Below are positions 19,951 to 31,178 of a DNA stretch of 51,369 nt, piece by piece. Made by a program: the position numbers and the translations under genes. The notes beneath the pieces were generated by a model. It was not told the DNA's origin, ran no database searches, and worked only from the letters and a program-made list of their open reading frames with translations. This stretch comes from Stentor coeruleus (taxonomy: Eukaryota > Ciliophora > Heterotrichea > Heterotrichida > Stentoridae), in the NCBI GenBank assembly GCA_001970955.1, contig MPUH01000478.1:1-51369 (forward strand). The letters run 5' to 3'. Each line of letters opens with the position of its first letter. The first letter of the stretch is position 1.

Positions 19951-21345
19951 TTATTGTATTTTCATCAGATGCTTCTTTACTAGGTTTTCATAAAAAGATA
20001 TCCCATTTCCATAGTCTCTATTAACATTTTCAGCAAGATCATAAATTTGAAGAGCATCATTTCTACTATCTTCAGCAGGTTCTAATTTTTCATTATCATT
20101 TATTACAGAATTCCTTTTTTGTCTTATAGGAGAACTTTGCCCTCCAAGGCTATACGGCCGAACTTTATTATCTTTTTTTATGCTTATATTTTTTTTGATT
20201 TGTATACTATTCTCAGGAAATGTAGCTCTTTCAATGTTTCCATTTGTTTGAGTTACAATGTTTTCAACAGAATTTGGTATTTCTTGAATTTTAATCGACT
20301 TGCATGTCAATGTTTCATTGGCCATCAGCAGAAACAAAAAATTAAAAAATGACAAAGCAATCCCAAACCAAAGCCCGGCAAAAACACCCCAAGTAAGGGC
20401 TTTTTTTGTCCCCTCACCCACCGTATCCAAAGAAAACGTGGCAATTATCACCACAGAACCAATCGTCAGAGCTTCCAAAATGCAAATATAAACATTATCA
20501 AAACTTCTTTGAAATGGTTTGGAAATAATAACATAAACAACTACCTATCACATACCTTTAAAAAACAAAGCTAAATCTATAAACAAGCATTGAAGCAAAG
20601 GATATCCACTGATTAAAGTATAACAAGCACTAGCTACAATTCTTTCAAACATAAAAAACACATAATAAAACCTACAAATCTTCCTATCCGTATGAAACTC
20701 ATCAACTATTGTTGATATTTTAATTAAATCTTCAGTTAAAGCTTGATTAAGTTTAAAATGGGTACTTATAGGTATTGATATTAGCATAGTAAGTAAAGCT
20801 ATTAGAAAACTTAAAGATAAAACTGAGTTTAAAATTCCATACCATGTTGAGATTTCAAATTCAATTAGTTGGAGTAATGAATATAAAGAGATTTGAAAAT
20901 AGATTAATAAACTTGCCCGGATGATTATGTTATCACAAACTGTGGATCTGAAAAATTGGGCGATTTTACAAGTTGATAATAGGCCGATGAAATAAATTAT
21001 AAGACAAATGCACCAGAAAACTAAGGGTATGTCGATATTATTGAATAAATATACTTTATCAATACCTAGAGATTTGAATCTAGAGGGTATATGACAGTAG
21101 TTATTATAAGTGATAATTGAAGGGGAATTCCATACTTTGTAGTAAGCGGAAAAAAAGTCAGCAAGGTTCTGTGGAGGACTTGTTGTAATTAGATATAAAT
21201 GCATTAAATACTCGGTCCAGGAATAAAAGTGCCAAATTATGTAGCTTGCTGAACCTCGGTTTCTAAATACCAAACTCATGATTGACATTACACATGTAAG
21301 AGACAAAACAAAATAAGCTGTTACTATTCCTGAAGATTCGCTCAT
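19951..21345 (-). CDS. Multi-pass membrane protein, ciliate TRP/Flc-like tail (459 aa)
   Basis: Exons are 20556-21345 and 19951-20540 with a 15-nt intron between (20541-20555, GTATGTGATAGGTAG, phase 1). Splicing replaces an in-frame TGA and continues as KVVYVIISKPFQRSFDNVYICILEAL. The product has eight or nine hydrophobic helices and a charged cytosolic tail of about 120 residues. The pattern FYYVFFMFERIVASACYTLI ... YPLLQCLFIDL ... ISKPF resembles the C-terminal membrane part of many ciliate multi-pass proteins that share a TRP/Flc-type fold. I cannot assign a substrate or a family with certainty. Start ATG at 21345, stop TAA. Confidence 0.7.
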
Positions 21346-21729
21346 AATAATTATAAAGAAGAAATATTATCTAGAAGAAAGTACTTATTGATATGTAAAT
21401 AAAATATGGTTTTTAGTTTATTTTAAAAGATTTTTATTATATATTTTTATTTAGGCACAAAGACTTTCAAAAGATCTTAGGGAGACATTTTGCCTCAGAT
21501 GGTGCATCTTAATATCTTTTAATTCTCTTCATATCACTATATTTACACTTTAAAATACAAAATTAAAATTTTATACATAGTTTTATAAAAAAAACCCACC
21601 CATAAACTAAAAAATCCCCTATTTTAAGCATAATTTAGTATTTTATTTAAAACATCTACAACACTTCTCATAAAATCTGCATTTAAAAACCCTAACCCAA
21701 AAACAAATTCCAATCATCACAAAAAATTA
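21346..21729. other. Intergenic spacer, no gene seen
   Basis: Left half G-containing, right half strongly C-rich on the + strand, with the switch near 21510. No gene is seen. Confidence 0.6.
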
Positions 21730-22262
21730 CTATTTATTTAAATTATTTATTATTATTGTCATAGGTGAAAGTTGAATATCTTCTTCAAAATTATNTTTAA
21801 ATTATTTATTATTATTGTCATAGGTGAAAGTTGAATATCTTCTTCAAAATTATCTTTGCTAAATTCTAAAGCATCAACTTGAATAGTCTCTGAAATATTC
21901 TTAACTTGGTTAAGTTGTTGAGACTTAGATTTTCTGCGTACACTAAAGTATTTTGAAATACCATGAACGATTCCTATACTTTTAAGTTTTACAGGTTTTT
22001 TGGTTATTGATATAACTTTTGGTACAGGAGTCTCTGATTTTAGATAATAAGGCCCATTAAGTTTTGATTTTGGGGTTATTATTGGGGGTAATGAAGGTAA
22101 GCGAGATGTTTTTATGTTTTTATCTTTGAAAGTTGAAGAATATCTTATTTTAGGAGGTTTGTCACTCATTACAAGCTGAGCTTTTTTATGTATTTCCAGT
22201 TGGTTTATAATAAGTTTTTTAAGCTTGGCTAGATGGCGAGAGGAATGCTTTTTCTTGTGCAT
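21730..22262 (-). CDS. Hypothetical basic protein, 3' end distorted by a contig junction
   Basis: The frame starts at ATG 22262 with MHKKKHSSRHLAKLKK and encodes a Lys/Ser/Pro-rich protein without membrane segments. N21795 interrupts it; on the minus strand the last codons before the N are repeated after it. If the 58-bp overlap is merged, the protein ends ...TIIINNLNK at TAG 21730-21732, near 157 aa. The tail IILKKIFNFHL read through the N is an artefact. Family unknown. Confidence 0.6.
21737..21853. repeat. Assembly junction: 58-bp direct repeat around one N
   Basis: Bases 21737-21794 and 21796-21853 are identical and flank N21795. The junction lies in the 3' end of the hypothetical gene and corrupts its C-terminus. 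Confidence 0.92.
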
Positions 22263-22494
22263 TATTATTTTTACATATGATAAAAAGTAATTGTATATTC
22301 ATGAATTATTTGATTTATGATAATGAAAGATCATATTAGTATTTTGATAATAATGTGGTTTAAGCTATAATTTTCTAAAATAAAAGTAATAAGTTTAATA
22401 TATGATGATGAAATTAAATTTTTATTTTTCAACATATAAACTAAAGATGATTTTTATTTTATCATAAAAGCAAAAGACTTATTACCTAAAAAAA

Positions 22495-24498
22495 CTATTC
22501 ATCTTCAATCCCATCTGTTATATTGCATGTTCCTCCAAACGGCCCTGAAATTTTATAATGAGAATAATGTTGATTTTTCTAAATATAAATTACAGTCAAT
22601 ATTTTATTACATATAGCGCAAAAGCTGATACCTTTGCACCTTGGCCATACACATGTTAAAAAGTTACACCCTGAAACTTTTTGTATTGCTTCTCCACAGT
22701 TAGGGCATTTTATATTATCTCTCATAAAATTTATAAAAAACTCATCATTTTCAAAAAACATTGCTTTCAATTCATTAGCTGATTTAATAAATCGAAGGTT
22801 TTCACATTCTGACATAAAATGTTTTTTATTACATTTCGGGCAATATTCAGAATGACAATTAGGACATTTAAAATCAACAACATCTTTAGAAATTGTACAA
22901 CCAAAATCACAATTTATACACCATTTCATTACTTCTTCTTTATCTTCAGGTAAATAAGCCATTACAGAAAATTTAAGATAACGTTCGAAAATGTCAGGAT
23001 CAGAATTATTTTTAAGAGTATCATAAGAAATAGGTAATTCACATTTAGGACATCCAATTTTATTAGCTGAAGAAGAATCAACCATTTTTGTATTTATATA
23101 ATATTTTATGCAATTGTAACAAAATCTATGATCACAATCCATAGTTATAGACTGATTAACACTGAACTCTATAAGACATATTTCACAAACAAACTTTGGT
23201 GATAAAATCAAGTAATCAATAGCTTTTGTTTGTTCTTTTATAAAGAAATTTTGTCCTCCGAATACTTGATAAACATACATCCTTGGGATAATAATATTAT
23301 GTTTATCACAAACTGGATCTTTAGTTGGATCTTCTTTATATAAAAAATCTCTTATCATATTTTTACAGCAATTTAAACAAAGTTTGCATTCACATTCTAA
23401 GTTTATTTCTAAAGGTTCTGTATTACATTCAGTACATTTAGGAAGTTTTTCCTTCATTTCTTTTTTAAAAATCTCACTATAATACTCTAAACATGTTTGA
23501 ACAGGATGAGTGAATCCACATTTTTGACAAAAAGGATTTTTACATTTTTTACACAATTTGTTTTCGCTTAATTTGATTTTTTTATTTAAATGTAAATCAT
23601 AAGGACAATAAGATTTTATTATATCATTCATATGAAAAATTCCTGATACTATTTCAGCATATAAGTCTAGAGTTTCAAATTCAATATTTTTTGCTATAAG
23701 GTAAATATAAATAACAGCATTACAATCGCATAATAAAAGTTGTGATTCACCTCCTTGTGTTATATCTTGAAGTTTATTGTAGATGCACATATAACAAGAT
23801 CTATGCTTACAAAGTAATGAAAAAGATATATCGTTTTCAGTTATAGGAAATTGGCAGAATATACAATTTTGAGTTTTGTCTATTATATTATCTAATATTT
23901 GGAGACCGTTTTCTGCGAGGCTTAGACTAACTTTTTGTTTTCTTAATAAGGCTTTTTGGGTTTTTTTGTACTTTGAAAACTCTTCAGGCTGTTCTTTTTC
24001 AAATATTTTTAAATTTTCTTCATCTTCAATTGTTTCTTCTTTATTTTCTTCAGGTATAATTACTTTGTCTTTTAAAGGTAAAGGATTTTTTATTTTATTA
24101 GATGAATAAACTGGGCCTTTAATTTTTATCATTACAGAACTCTTTGGTTTATCGATGTTATTTGAATTGATTTTTTTTTGTATGGAATTTCCTTTAGACA
24201 AGCCATCAAAGTAATTGACTTTGAGTGAATCTCTTTCATTTTTATTATTTTCAAAAGTATCAAATTGATTCTTGAGTTCTTTATTCTCTATTACTTGTAA
24301 GCTAGTTCTAGATTTACCATCTGAAATTTTATTTCCGTGTTCATCTAATATTTGTATTTTACATATCTTTGGTAATGGGGATCCAATTTGCTCATCGTTT
24401 ATGTCAATATCAAAATGGTTTAAAGCTATTTCATTTGCTTCTTCATCAAAATCGCACTTCATCCTACAATTTGCATTCAACCAATCTATAATAAACAT
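22495..24498 (-). CDS. RBR-type E3 ubiquitin ligase, family copy A (662 aa)
   Basis: Exons are 22594-24498 and 22495-22578, separated by a 15-nt intron (22579-22593, GTAATTTATATTTAG) whose TAG truncates the unspliced frame. The product starts MFIIDWL, has about 210 low-complexity residues, then cysteine modules: RING-like (CIFC ... CKHRSCYMC), IBR-like (CKKCKNPFCQKCGFTHPVQTC), a third Cys block (CTECN ... CECKLCLNCC), then canonical RING1 (CEICLIEF ... CDHRFCYNC), IBR (WCINCDFGC ... CPKCNKKHFMSEC) and Rcat (CPNCGEAIQKVSGCNFLTC, with the Cys of SGC at the catalytic position). The last exon adds HYSHYKISGPFGGTC, the final zinc ligands. RBR ligases pass ubiquitin through a thioester on that Cys. 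It lies 18 kb from, and opposite to, copies B-D. Confidence 0.9.
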
Positions 24499-24839
24499 TA
24501 TTATAAACAGACTTTTTATTTAAGAGTTTAAAAGATTTTATTACAGAAATTAAAAATCGGCTAAGTAACTAACGTAAAAACTTAAATTATATATTTTATT
24601 CTTGGGTAACTGAGATGGCTAAGTGAACTAATATAGACCAGTCATGGACCAGTTATAAGCCAGTCGTGAATTAGTTATAAGCAATAAGCCTAGGCAAAGA
24701 AAAGTTAGAAATATTTAAAAAAAAAATAAAACAAAAAGAGAAAGAAAGACCATTTTCAACAAGCTGAAATTCTTAAAAAAAAATTATTCTGAGAAAATTG
24801 GCTTATATTTATTAATAAATATTGAATTATATATAATAA
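24499..24839. other. 5' flank of RBR copy A, no gene seen
   Basis: AT-rich sequence with short internal echoes (gaccagt, ccagttataagccagtc near 24640-24680). No gene is recognised. Confidence 0.4.
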
Positions 24840-25470
24840 TATAGTTGCGTCGCATAACTATTAGAGTTTACAACCATTATTATTTGTCTTATGTGCTCTA
24901 GATTGGGAGCCATTATGAGTCTTTATACCATAAACAGATAATAATTTGTCATATTTCCTTTAAATTCTGAGCCATTATCAGTCTTAAAATATTTTTGGAA
25001 TCTTAATTTCATTTGTAGTTAATGTATTTAGCGGAAAACTCCATATGTATCTTGAAAAATGATCTTTAACATTGAGTAAATATTTGTAATGGCTAGAATA
25101 GTCTGTTTGAAGATGTATAGTGTCAGCTTGAAATCTTTATTTTGGCTTTTTGTTATAATTTTTCTATAGAATTTTAAGGGTTTTTACGATTTTTTCAGGA
25201 ATTAATTGGCATTTGCATTCTTTTAGTTCTGTTTTGACTCTATTGTTCATGCTAATTCAGTAAATTCCCATGCACTTTAAATTTTTATTGTATCACTGTA
25301 ATTATAGTGATTAGATTTAGGCTTATGAACTTTTTTTACTAAATCCCTAGTTTCACTTGAATAAGGGATTTTTCTTATTTTTTTCTGATAAAGTATTTTC
25401 TGGCATCATCAAGATTCTTTTTGGGAAAGTTTTCTCTGTAAGATGATATTATTATCAGTTTAATATTTGA
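24840..25470 (-). pseudogene. Decayed integrase (rve-type) of a mobile element
   Basis: Conceptual translation of the minus strand, with several frameshifts and stops, gives consecutive pieces of a retroviral-type integrase core. These include LQTDYSSHYKYLLNVKDHFS (first catalytic Asp region), RYIWSFPLNTLTTNEI, then in another frame KTDNGSEFKGN (second catalytic Asp), then YGIKTHNGSQSRAH. This order and spacing are specific for rve/DDE integrases of LTR-type or cut-and-paste elements. No intact frame, terminal repeats or target duplication could be seen. It lies just upstream of RBR copy A, in the middle of the spacer. Confidence 0.75.
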
Positions 25471-26076
25471 TTCAGTATATACTGTACATTTAAATTATAA
25501 TAGATAATTTATATATTTTACTAGAATATTTCGTACTGATAATTAATAATAATATAATTTTGTCATTGGTATAATAAAAGCTTAAGATCAAGCCTCTAAT
25601 TTTTGATTTCTACTACAATTGTTATAATATTAAGTTACACTGATACATCTATTAAATACATTCAATATAACCTATAAAAATTAGACCGCTAAGCTTAAGA
25701 TATAACTTTAATATTTTTTTCAAACTATCATTAATATATCCAACTATCATCCAGTAATTATAATTAGCTTTCACAATATTCATCAGCTCAAATTTTATAT
25801 CAGATCCTTAATCATATTAACTATATTATAAAGTTTTAAGCTTACATATAAATTAAATTTACATTTTTTTAACTAATACACACTATGAATAATTTTATTT
25901 AAAGAATATGAAATATACAATTAATTCACCCCCACTCATATCCAAATACTCTTTTTACAAACCTTAGTCTATAACCAACCTATAAAAATCTCTAAAATCC
26001 CATAAACCTTAATGTATTTTCCATTACCCCATCTTATTTTCTAATATATAATCCAAATTTTTCAATCAATAATTAT
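25471..26076. other. Promoter-side spacer of the E2 gene
   Basis: No gene is seen. The last 350 bp are C-rich and G-poor on the + strand, as left of other genes in the window. Confidence 0.5.
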
Positions 26077-27222
26077 ATGCTAAAGTTCGCAATGACAATG
26101 ATGAGGCGATTTGCTGATCTGCCTCCTCATACAGTTCTTGGTATGCCTAGTCTCTCTCCAACAATGACAACAGGGACAATGGTAAAGTGGCTTAAAAAAG
26201 AAGGTGACAAAGTTAACCCAGGGGATATTATGTTTGAAGTTGAAACAGACAAAGCAACATTAGGATATGAAGTCCAAGACCAAGTTTTTGTAGCAAAAAT
26301 CCTCGCCCAAGCGGGTTCTCCACCAATGCCCTTAGGTGCCCCAATAGCAATTTTAGTAGATAAAGCTGATCGTATCGCAGCTTTTAAAAACTATCAATCT
26401 GATTCTGAGTCAACAAAATCTCAAGAACTAATAAAAAATTCTCAAAAAGACGAACCTAAACATGATGAAAATATTAGAATGTCCCCTGCTGCACATCATA
26501 TGATAGACGAATATCATCTTAACACAAAAAATATCCCTGCTTCTGGACCTAGAGGTTTAATATTAAAAGAAGATGTTTTATCTTTCATTGAAAGTAATAA
26601 ATCCCCTAAAGAAACTCAGAAAAAGCTTGAAGAAATTAAAGTCCCTGAAAAAAAAACAAGTCAAGATTATGAGAAAAATCTTGTATCAAACATAAGAGCA
26701 CCAAGGTTTTCTGTAGCATCAAATATAAACTTGGAAGAAGCTATAAAATTTATTGGAAAAGATAATATTCAAGCTTTTATTATAAAAGCAGCTGTGTCTA
26801 GTTGTAAAATTGTACCTGAAGCCAATAGTAAATTCTTCCCTGAATTTACAAGATATTATGATTATGTTGATTTACAAGTAAGTTTATATGAAAAAAAGTT
26901 GAAAAAGTATTTTTTAAAAGACTCTCAAGGGAAAAGGATTGAAGAAATTAAGGAAGCTTTTAAGAAAGAAGGAACTGGGCAAGCGAATTTTGCTTTGAGT
27001 TTTTCAAGTGAGGGTAATGAAATTGCCACACCTGATGTTGCTGCTTTACTTAGTGTTGGACCTGAGTTTTTACAAGTTGTTAAAAGTGGTGAGGGTTTTA
27101 AAAGCCAAAAGTTTGTCACATGCACTTTGAACTGTGACCATCGAGCTGTTGATGGGGCTGTAGGTGCGAATTGGCTTAAGACTTTTAAAGGTTTTATTGA
27201 AAACCCGGTTTCATTACTTTAA
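26077..27222 (+). CDS. Dihydrolipoamide acyltransferase, pyruvate dehydrogenase E2/E3BP type (381 aa)
   Basis: This mitochondrial core subunit carries acyl groups on a lipoyl arm. A basic, Met-rich leader (MLKFAMTMMRRFADL) suggests mitochondrial import. Lipoyl domain: GMPSLSPTMTTGTMVKWLKKEGD and ETDKA (lipoyl Lys59). Peripheral subunit-binding domain: RMSPAAHHMI ... GPRGLILKEDVLSFI (about 134-171). The C-terminal acyltransferase domain ends with CDHRAVDGAVGANWL (His355, Asp359: HxxxDG intact). This domain is about 175 residues where about 230 is usual, and the segment normally reading TISNLG is unrecognisable. The active-site His argues against a classic E3-binding protein; the shortening argues against an ordinary E2. 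One exon; stop TAA just inside a duplicated contig overlap. Confidence 0.85.
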   Translation: MLKFAMTMMRRFADLPPHTVLGMPSLSPTMTTGTMVKWLKKEGDKVNPGDIMFEVETDKATLGYEVQDQVFVAKILAQAGSPPMPLGAPIAILVDKADRIAAFKNYQSDSESTKSQELIKNSQKDEPKHDENIRMSPAAHHMIDEYHLNTKNIPASGPRGLILKEDVLSFIESNKSPKETQKKLEEIKVPEKKTSQDYEKNLVSNIRAPRFSVASNINLEEAIKFIGKDNIQAFIIKAAVSSCKIVPEANSKFFPEFTRYYDYVDLQVSLYEKKLKKYFLKDSQGKRIEEIKEAFKKEGTGQANFALSFSSEGNEIATPDVAALLSVGPEFLQVVKSGEGFKSQKFVTCTLNCDHRAVDGAVGANWLKTFKGFIENPVSLL

Positions 27223-27327
27223 TTTAGGATTATAATTTTTATCAGTTTTTATTAGGGATGANTTGAAAACCCGGTTTCATTACTTTAATTTAGGATTATA
27301 ATTTTTATCAGTTTTTATTAGGGATGA
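27197..27327. repeat. Assembly junction: 65-bp direct repeat around one N
   Basis: Bases 27197-27261 and 27263-27327 are identical and flank N27262. The left copy includes the last codons and stop of the acyltransferase gene, so the coding sequence is unaffected; the 3' spacer is really about 66 bp shorter. Confidence 0.92.
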
Positions 27328-27346
27328 AATGATTTAGTCATAATGC

Positions 27347-29974
27347 CTATTTAGGTATTAATTTAAGAAATGAATCGTCTAAAGTAGTTTTAACTCTTTT
27401 CTCTTCTAGACCTTTGTATAAATCAGTTATGGCAAAAGGGCTTTGTTTAAAAGCTCCAAGACCATTTTTAGATATAAATTTGAGAAAGGCTTGATGAGTT
27501 ATAAATTCATTTGAATTTGAAATTTCGCTAAAATATTTATCGAAGTATTTTATCATTTCTGGGTTGAGTTTGTTCATTAATCCTACAAAATCTTGTTTTG
27601 ATAATTCGTTTGGATAACTGTTGAGCATTGAACTTATGGATGCAAGTGTTTTTTTATGAATGATTTTATAGACTTTCACTAAAGATGTAAGGAATTTCGA
27701 CTTGGAAACAATATAGTTTTCATTACGTGCTAGCTCTTGGAATGTTTTTACACCAAATTTCGCCATAAAGACTTCCTTTGCAATCTCGTTTGTACCTGCT
27801 GTGACAAGTGATGAGAAGCATTTATTCATATCTTCCTCATCCACCCACAAATCAACATATTTTCCAGTAAAAAAAATCAGTTCATCCTTATCAATAGTAA
27901 GGCTTAAGTCTTTATCAATTAAATTAAAAACACTTTCCACTGTTTTCCCAATCCTATTAATTTTCTGGCATATCATAAAAATAACATATTCCTCTAATGA
28001 CAAATTTTCAGGTCTCAAAAGTTTTAAAGTTATTATCCCAATTTCTTTTTTATTTTCAAACATTATTTTAATCAAATCAATTACATCAGTAACAAAAGCA
28101 TATCCTCCAATTTTAGCTTCTTTTGTCATATCCCTAGTATTTCTTTTCCTAGAAGTAGGTATAATGATTTTTTCATATTTTTCTTTAATAAGCTCAAACT
28201 GATATCTTGCCCTAGTAATAAAAATTGCCATATGTAAATTAAGAGGATTTGGGTCAAAAATTTGAAAAAGTTGGCAATATAAATTCCCATAAGGATTTTT
28301 TTGCTGATGTAATTCCTTTAAAGTTGGGATAATCGAACCCAACTGCCTAGAAGCAATTCTAGTAACCCCAAATACTTTTAACAAATGCTCTTGGATAAAT
28401 TCAGTCATTGTTCCAGGCATCCTTCCTTCTTTTATATCTTTTAAATCAGTTTCGTACTTTTTATCCATAAGCTCTTCTAAGAACTTAAACAGATTAAAAA
28501 TACTCATAGGTTTTTCATTGATTTCATTAAGATTTTTTATTAACTCATTGTTTTCTATAAACTCTTTGTTTACTTCTTCGATACTCTGACTTGCGATTTT
28601 ATTGTCATCTGCATTAAAACTATCTGAATCTGGAATATCATTAATGCTTTTCCTACTCATATTACTTATAATACTCTTATCTCCAAATATTCCATTTTCA
28701 GAAATCAGCTTCCATTTACTAAAATATCCGTCAATATGTTTATTCAATGAATATTTTAGTCTAATAATTACCATGTTTTTGAGTTTAGAAAGGTGGTATT
28801 TTTCTTGTTCAGCTATATTTTCAGATTTTTCTAATAACATTATTGGCAAATCATCAAGGCAATTGTTTAGTTTTAATAATTTATCCATATTATCTTCATA
28901 GCCTGGGTATTTTTCTTTAGTAAAGGATTCTACCTTAGCAATTTTAGCTTCAAGTTCAGATTTTTCTTGAATATTTTTATATATCATACCTTTTAAATCT
29001 TTAGACTCCTTATATTTCTGACTCTTTATAAGGTTTTCTTGTATTATATTATAAAGTTCTATTTTTTTCTCTTCAATATTCTGGTTTATTTCTCTTATCA
29101 ACATATTAAACTCTTTGATCTGGATTATGTTTGTATGAAATTTTTCTTTTCTTTCATTCATTTCTAATATTTGAATCTTAATATCATCATTAACAAGTTT
29201 GGTTTCCTCAACTTCCTTATACAACTGAGATACCTTCATTGCTCTGCTTTTCGAATTTATTTTAACAACATCCCAGGCTCTTTCCAAGTCATTTTTTTGA
29301 TTTCTCAGCAGAGTGATTTCATTTTTCAACTTTGTTAATTCAATCTCATCATAATTAAGCGAATTAATATGCTGTTCATTTTCAAGCTTAGTTTGAATGA
29401 TTTCTAAATCTTTGCCAAGTTCTAATCTTGCAGAAACCCTCATAGCAATATTGTCGAATTTCCCACCACGAAATGAACTCATCTGAATTTCTTTTGATTT
29501 AATTTTATCAAGTTCAATAAGCAAAGATGTATGCTTGCCTGTTGTGAGGATTTTTTCTAAGCTTTGATATTTATTATTAATCTGTTGGGCTAAGTTTTTA
29601 TCAAGTTCGTTTATATTTTCTACGAGACTGGCAAAATGTTCAGCAATTGTTTTTTCGTAGTCTGATTCTTCAAGTTTTAGAATAACATATTCATTATCAT
29701 TAACGAAATTATTCACGCTGGTTATGAACTTTGTTAATATTCTATTGTATTTGATGGAATCCACTGGGAAATTATTTGACAATGTTTTAAAGTTGTATAA
29801 ACTCATTTGCAATTCTTGAGCTATGTCTATATTAGCTGGTTTTGTCGATATGTAGTTCATTTCTATTGATATTGGTTTAGATATCATAGACTCAATCTCT
29901 TTTATTTGCTGCTTTTTTTGTGAAATCTGTTCTAAGACAGATTCAGCTGTGCTTTTGAATGCAATGCAACCCAT
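27347..29974 (-). CDS. Large coiled-coil protein with an EF-hand and N-terminal MGC (875 aa)
   Basis: The protein begins MGCIAFKS, a good N-myristoylation site (Gly2) with an adjacent Cys for palmitoylation, so membrane anchoring is likely. Residues about 50-400 are long amphipathic helices with many Lys/Glu/Leu heptads. The C-terminal half is more globular and contains one clear EF-hand loop, DKDLSLTIDKDE, near residue 690; a second helix-loop-helix nearby may be a degenerate partner. I do not recognise the whole architecture. Calcium-responsive membrane or cortical scaffolding is inferred, as suits a contractile ciliate, but is not shown. ATG at 29974, stop TAG, no intron. Confidence 0.75.
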   Translation of the reverse strand: MGCIAFKSTAESVLEQISQKKQQIKEIESMISKPISIEMNYISTKPANIDIAQELQMSLYNFKTLSNNFPVDSIKYNRILTKFITSVNNFVNDNEYVILKLEESDYEKTIAEHFASLVENINELDKNLAQQINNKYQSLEKILTTGKHTSLLIELDKIKSKEIQMSSFRGGKFDNIAMRVSARLELGKDLEIIQTKLENEQHINSLNYDEIELTKLKNEITLLRNQKNDLERAWDVVKINSKSRAMKVSQLYKEVEETKLVNDDIKIQILEMNERKEKFHTNIIQIKEFNMLIREINQNIEEKKIELYNIIQENLIKSQKYKESKDLKGMIYKNIQEKSELEAKIAKVESFTKEKYPGYEDNMDKLLKLNNCLDDLPIMLLEKSENIAEQEKYHLSKLKNMVIIRLKYSLNKHIDGYFSKWKLISENGIFGDKSIISNMSRKSINDIPDSDSFNADDNKIASQSIEEVNKEFIENNELIKNLNEINEKPMSIFNLFKFLEELMDKKYETDLKDIKEGRMPGTMTEFIQEHLLKVFGVTRIASRQLGSIIPTLKELHQQKNPYGNLYCQLFQIFDPNPLNLHMAIFITRARYQFELIKEKYEKIIIPTSRKRNTRDMTKEAKIGGYAFVTDVIDLIKIMFENKKEIGIITLKLLRPENLSLEEYVIFMICQKINRIGKTVESVFNLIDKDLSLTIDKDELIFFTGKYVDLWVDEEDMNKCFSSLVTAGTNEIAKEVFMAKFGVKTFQELARNENYIVSKSKFLTSLVKVYKIIHKKTLASISSMLNSYPNELSKQDFVGLMNKLNPEMIKYFDKYFSEISNSNEFITHQAFLKFISKNGLGAFKQSPFAITDLYKGLEEKRVKTTLDDSFLKLIPK

Positions 29975-31178
29975 ATTTAGATCAGAATTTGACTGGACTT
30001 TTTATAATATCAGATGTGTGGAATATAAACTTAAATCTGTGGATAATTTATGAATTAGATAACTTTTTATCATTGAGTTTTATGAATGAGAATAGAATTT
30101 TCAAGAAACGGTTGAATTTTTTTTAATAGATTGTATATGATGCTTGATAAATTATTAGGATTTTGGTATAGTTTAGTAGATTTTGCTTGGGTTGTTGTAG
30201 AAATTACGATAGAATTGAGATTTAAGGATTTAATAATCGAGTTTATAGTTTATGTATTTTAAAGATGAATGCTAAAAAAATATATAGAATCTTTGTACTT
30301 GAATTTTTGTATTTTGTTTTTTTAAGTGTGAAAATAATTAAACTAACACCCAATAAATTAATAAAACCCTCAAATGAAATACATTTTTTTATTAACTAGT
30401 TTTATATCAATATATATATTTTCAAATAATCTCATTAATTCAAATTTATTAAACATAGCACATATAAAGTCTTTAATCTAAATACAATATTTATTCTGTG
30501 AAATAATCATAATTCTTATACCAAAAAAATTCAATCCAATTCTATAACTTATAAATTTATTTCTTATATCAAAAACCAAAAATTATTCTCTCCCTTCTAC
30601 TCAATACTAAATTACCACAAAAACCTTTATATTTTCACACTAAACCTAATAATTTCATGAAAAAACTACAATTTAAACATATAAAACCTTGAAACTCTTT
30701 CTATTTTCTTTGATGAAATTAGAAAAATTATTATTCGTATTCAAAAATCTCAAGTAAGTATTGTGCATTCCTCAACTCCAATATACAACTCACAAACACA
30801 TACTTCCTATTTTATAACCAAACTATTCTCTATATTATTCTCAAATGCCAAATAATAAAAACTCACCCAAAACATATTTTCATTCAATTTCTTCAATGAT
30901 ACCCTAATTTTTTTTCACATATCATCAATTGTTTACTTAATTTATCATCAATTTCTCTATATTTTTGCATTATTTATATATCATCTATTTAAAACACTTC
31001 ATATCCTCCCTATCTTGCACATCTTCTTCTATCTATACCAGAACATGAATAGGAAAATAAAAGGACACAGCAAAATCTACCGCAAAATAAAAATCTTAAA
31101 ACTCAATGGAAGGATTCAGTTATACTATTAAAACTAGGATATTCTTATACAAAAAAAAAAATAATATATAATAAGATA
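29975..31178. other. Divergent promoter spacer, no gene seen
   Basis: 1.2 kb between two 5' ends. The left part is G-rich (30181-30240: 14 G, 3 C) and the right part C-rich (30601-30660: 13 C, 1 G), switching near 30330. No open frame or RNA gene was found. Confidence 0.6.

Noticed and set aside
22579..22593. RBR proteins ending in TVIYI
   Set aside because: The apparent end is a retained 15-nt intron; downstream sequence continues the conserved Rcat zinc ligands in all four copies.
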